This document shows positions 54,751-56,303 of a stretch of 56,303 nt of DNA, piece after piece. The position numbers and the translations under genes were made by a program. The stretch comes from Sphingomonas sp. AR_OL41 (GTDB taxonomy: Bacteria; Pseudomonadota; Alphaproteobacteria; Sphingomonadales; Sphingomonadaceae): contig NZ_JARYTI010000031.1 in assembly GCF_029911635.1 (NCBI RefSeq), positions 1-56,303 of the forward strand, given 5' to 3'. The first letter of the stretch is position 1; each line of letters opens with the position of its first letter. A model generated the notes under the pieces. The model ran no database searches and was not told the DNA's origin. It saw only the letters and a list, made by a program, of their open reading frames with translations.

Positions 54751-55797
54751 TCACGCTGCCTGCAACACCCCGCGATACGCCGCCTCTTCCATCGCCCTGC
54801 CCGCGCCGAGCGCGACGCAGCTCAGCGGGTCCTCGGCGATTACCACCGGAAGGCCTGTCGCGTCGGACAGCACCCTGTCGATGTCGCCGAGCAGCGAGCC
54901 GCCGCCGGTCATCACGATGCCGCGGTCGTACAGGTCGGCGGCGAGTTCGGGCGCGATCTGCTCGAGCGATTGCAGCACCGTCTCGACGATCTGGCCGACC
55001 AGCTCGCCCAGCGCGGCGGCGACCTCGCCCTGCGTCACGGTGATCTCCTTGGGCATGCCGTCGACCAGGTCGCGGCCCTTGACCTGGATCGTCGTGCCGA
55101 TGCCGTCCTGCGGCATGCGCGCCAGCCCGATCGCGAACTTGACGCGCTCGGCGGTGCCCTCGCCGATCATCAGATTGTGCTTGCGCCGTGTGGCGTTGGC
55201 GATCGCATCGTCCATCCGGTCGCCGCCGACGCGGGTCGAGCTGCTGAAGGCGAGGCCGCCGAGCGACAGCACCGCCACCTCGGTCGTGCCGCCGCCGATA
55301 TCGACCACCATCGTCCCGCTCGGCGCGGTGATCGGCAGGCCGGCGCCGATCGCCGCCGCCATCGGCTCCTCGATCAGCTGCACCAGGCTCGCCCCGGCAT
55401 TGCTCGCCGCCTGGCGGATCGCGCGGCGCTCGACCGCAGTCGCGCTCGACGGGATGCAGATCGCCACCTCGGGCCGGCGCGGCAGCCGGCTCGCGCCGCC
55501 ATGCACCTTGTCGATGAAATGCTTGATCATCTGCTCGGCGACATCGATGTCGGCGATCACCCCGTCGCGCAACGGGCGGATGGTGCGGACATTGGCCGGG
55601 GTCTTGCCCATCATCAGCTTGGCCTCGGCGCCGATCGCGCGGACCTTCGGGATGCCGTTCACCGTCTCGATCGCCACCACCGAGGGTTCGTTGAGCACGA
55701 TGCCCTGCCCGCGCAGATATACCACCGTGTTCACTGTCCCGAGGTCGATCGCCATGTCGTGCGACGCGCGGGTGAACAGACGGTTGAAAGACAGCAT
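54751..55797 (-). CDS. mreB: Rod shape-determining protein MreB
   Basis: 348 residues, the normal length. Actin-like ATPase that forms membrane filaments guiding wall synthesis. Phosphate 1: AIDLGTVNTVVYL; phosphate 2: VVDIGGGTTEVAVLSLGG; adenosine motif GIVMTGGGSLL. N-terminal MLSFNRLF is an amphipathic membrane-binding stretch. Unusually, mreC and mreD do not follow; only a hairpin and the accessory patch do. It may be a solitary mreB, or the window may lack the usual cluster because of a rearrangement. Confidence 0.95.
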   Translation of the reverse strand: MLSFNRLFTRASHDMAIDLGTVNTVVYLRGQGIVLNEPSVVAIETVNGIPKVRAIGAEAKLMMGKTPANVRTIRPLRDGVIADIDVAEQMIKHFIDKVHGGASRLPRRPEVAICIPSSATAVERRAIRQAASNAGASLVQLIEEPMAAAIGAGLPITAPSGTMVVDIGGGTTEVAVLSLGGLAFSSSTRVGGDRMDDAIANATRRKHNLMIGEGTAERVKFAIGLARMPQDGIGTTIQVKGRDLVDGMPKEITVTQGEVAAALGELVGQIVETVLQSLEQIAPELAADLYDRGIVMTGGGSLLGDIDRVLSDATGLPVVIAEDPLSCVALGAGRAMEEAAYRGVLQAA

Positions 55798-56034
55798 GGA
55801 AAATCAATCGATTATGCAGGGAAGCGCCAGCGCATGCGGGATGGGCGGGCGATGCGGGGGGCGCAGGTCCTGCGGCTGCGGCCTGGCGCGGCGCGGGTCA
55901 ACCATGCTTGCGGCGGGACGATGCTGTGGCGCGGCAGCAGCCTTGCGGCGGTCGCCGCGCCACGCGCCTCCATCATCTCTCCACAATCTGCTGCGCGTGC
56001 TAGGCTGACGCGACGAGGGGGCGCGGCTGCGCAG

Positions 56035-56303
56035 ATGAAGATCCGATTGTTTCACCTCACTTTCGTGCTCGTCGCGGCGACGGTGCTGGTCGGCGCGCTG
56101 GCGATGGGCGGGGTGATGGCGCTCAACCTGCGGCGCGGCTTCGCCGACTATCTCGTCGCGCGCGACCGCGAGCATATCACCGAGCTTGCCGCATCGATCG
56201 GCGCACGGGCTGAGCAGCGCGGCGGGCTCGCGGCGCTGCGCGACGGGCGGATCACGCTGCGCGGGTTGCTCGACGAGCTCGAGCCACCGCGCCCATTCGC
56301 CGC
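56035..56303 (+). CDS. Sensor histidine kinase, N-terminal part (runs off window)
   Basis: 89 residues of an open gene starting at ATG 56035 and running past the right edge. A membrane helix (about 7-30: LTFVLVAATVLVGALAMGGVMAL) is followed by RRGFADYLVARDREHITELAASIGARAEQRGG, typical of the periplasmic start of BaeS-type two-component kinases (FxxYLxxR.xxxL). The rest is outside the window. It lies divergent from mreB; the 237 bp between them shows no other gene. Confidence 0.72.
   Translation, partial: MKIRLFHLTFVLVAATVLVGALAMGGVMALNLRRGFADYLVARDREHITELAASIGARAEQRGGLAALRDGRITLRGLLDELEPPRPFA

Overview
The window is a compact, GC-rich chromosomal segment of an alphaproteobacterium, most likely a member of the Sphingomonadaceae (Sphingomonas or a close relative). 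The basis is family content: tandem secreted M13 metallopeptidases, a TonB-ExbB-ExbD-ExbD energising operon, DUF1285/Nudix/CCA-adding and DUF952/DUF4169 clusters, a WalW-type deacetylase beside an unusual histidine kinase, UPF0262, and many 1-8 nt stop/start overlaps. No comparison to a database was possible, so the family names come from recognisable motifs. No rRNA, CRISPR array, insertion sequence or phage was seen.

Left part (1-17 kb): the start of an unknown membrane protein, two M13 peptidases, DUF2062 and smpB, a small orphan coupled to dapA, then a lytic transglycosylase, greB coupled to an NYN/OST-HTH protein, acylphosphatase, an exported methyltransferase-like protein, a yeast-type cytosine deaminase coupled to ettA, an M28 peptidase, a small lipoprotein with a clear terminator, and an XRE regulator with a six-helix membrane protein. 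Two tRNA genes follow. Middle (17-36 kb): WalW-like deacetylase and a degenerate histidine kinase, an Lrp/AsnC regulator with a candidate operator, exported TPR and KPTPAP-repeat proteins, gyrA, the DUF3999/DUF2339 pair, and a run UPF0262 - GH25-like - cdd - GH25 - dcd that mixes wall-lysozyme-like proteins with pyrimidine salvage.

Right part (37-56 kb): the TonB system (tonB, exbB and two exbD, with hairpins between genes and a final terminator), folB with a short Rossmann protein, GST, GNAT, cytochrome b561, the coupled DUF1285-Nudix-CCA operon running head-on into a GGDEF/EAL protein, and parC. Between parC and mreB (about 51.0-54.7 kb) lies the clearest accessory patch: lower GC, a PD-(D/E)xK-type nuclease with a DUF5655-like tail, an intact MazEF module with a palindromic operator, a decayed ParE toxin, and an HNH nuclease overlapping a small acidic protein gene. 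mreB follows without mreCD, and the window ends inside a sensor kinase gene.

The best candidates for something undescribed are the HNH nuclease/acidic protein pair, the GH25 pair around cdd in which one copy has lost its catalytic acids, the greB-NYN/LOTUS coupling, and the histidine kinase lacking recognisable ATP-binding boxes. None is proved by sequence alone.
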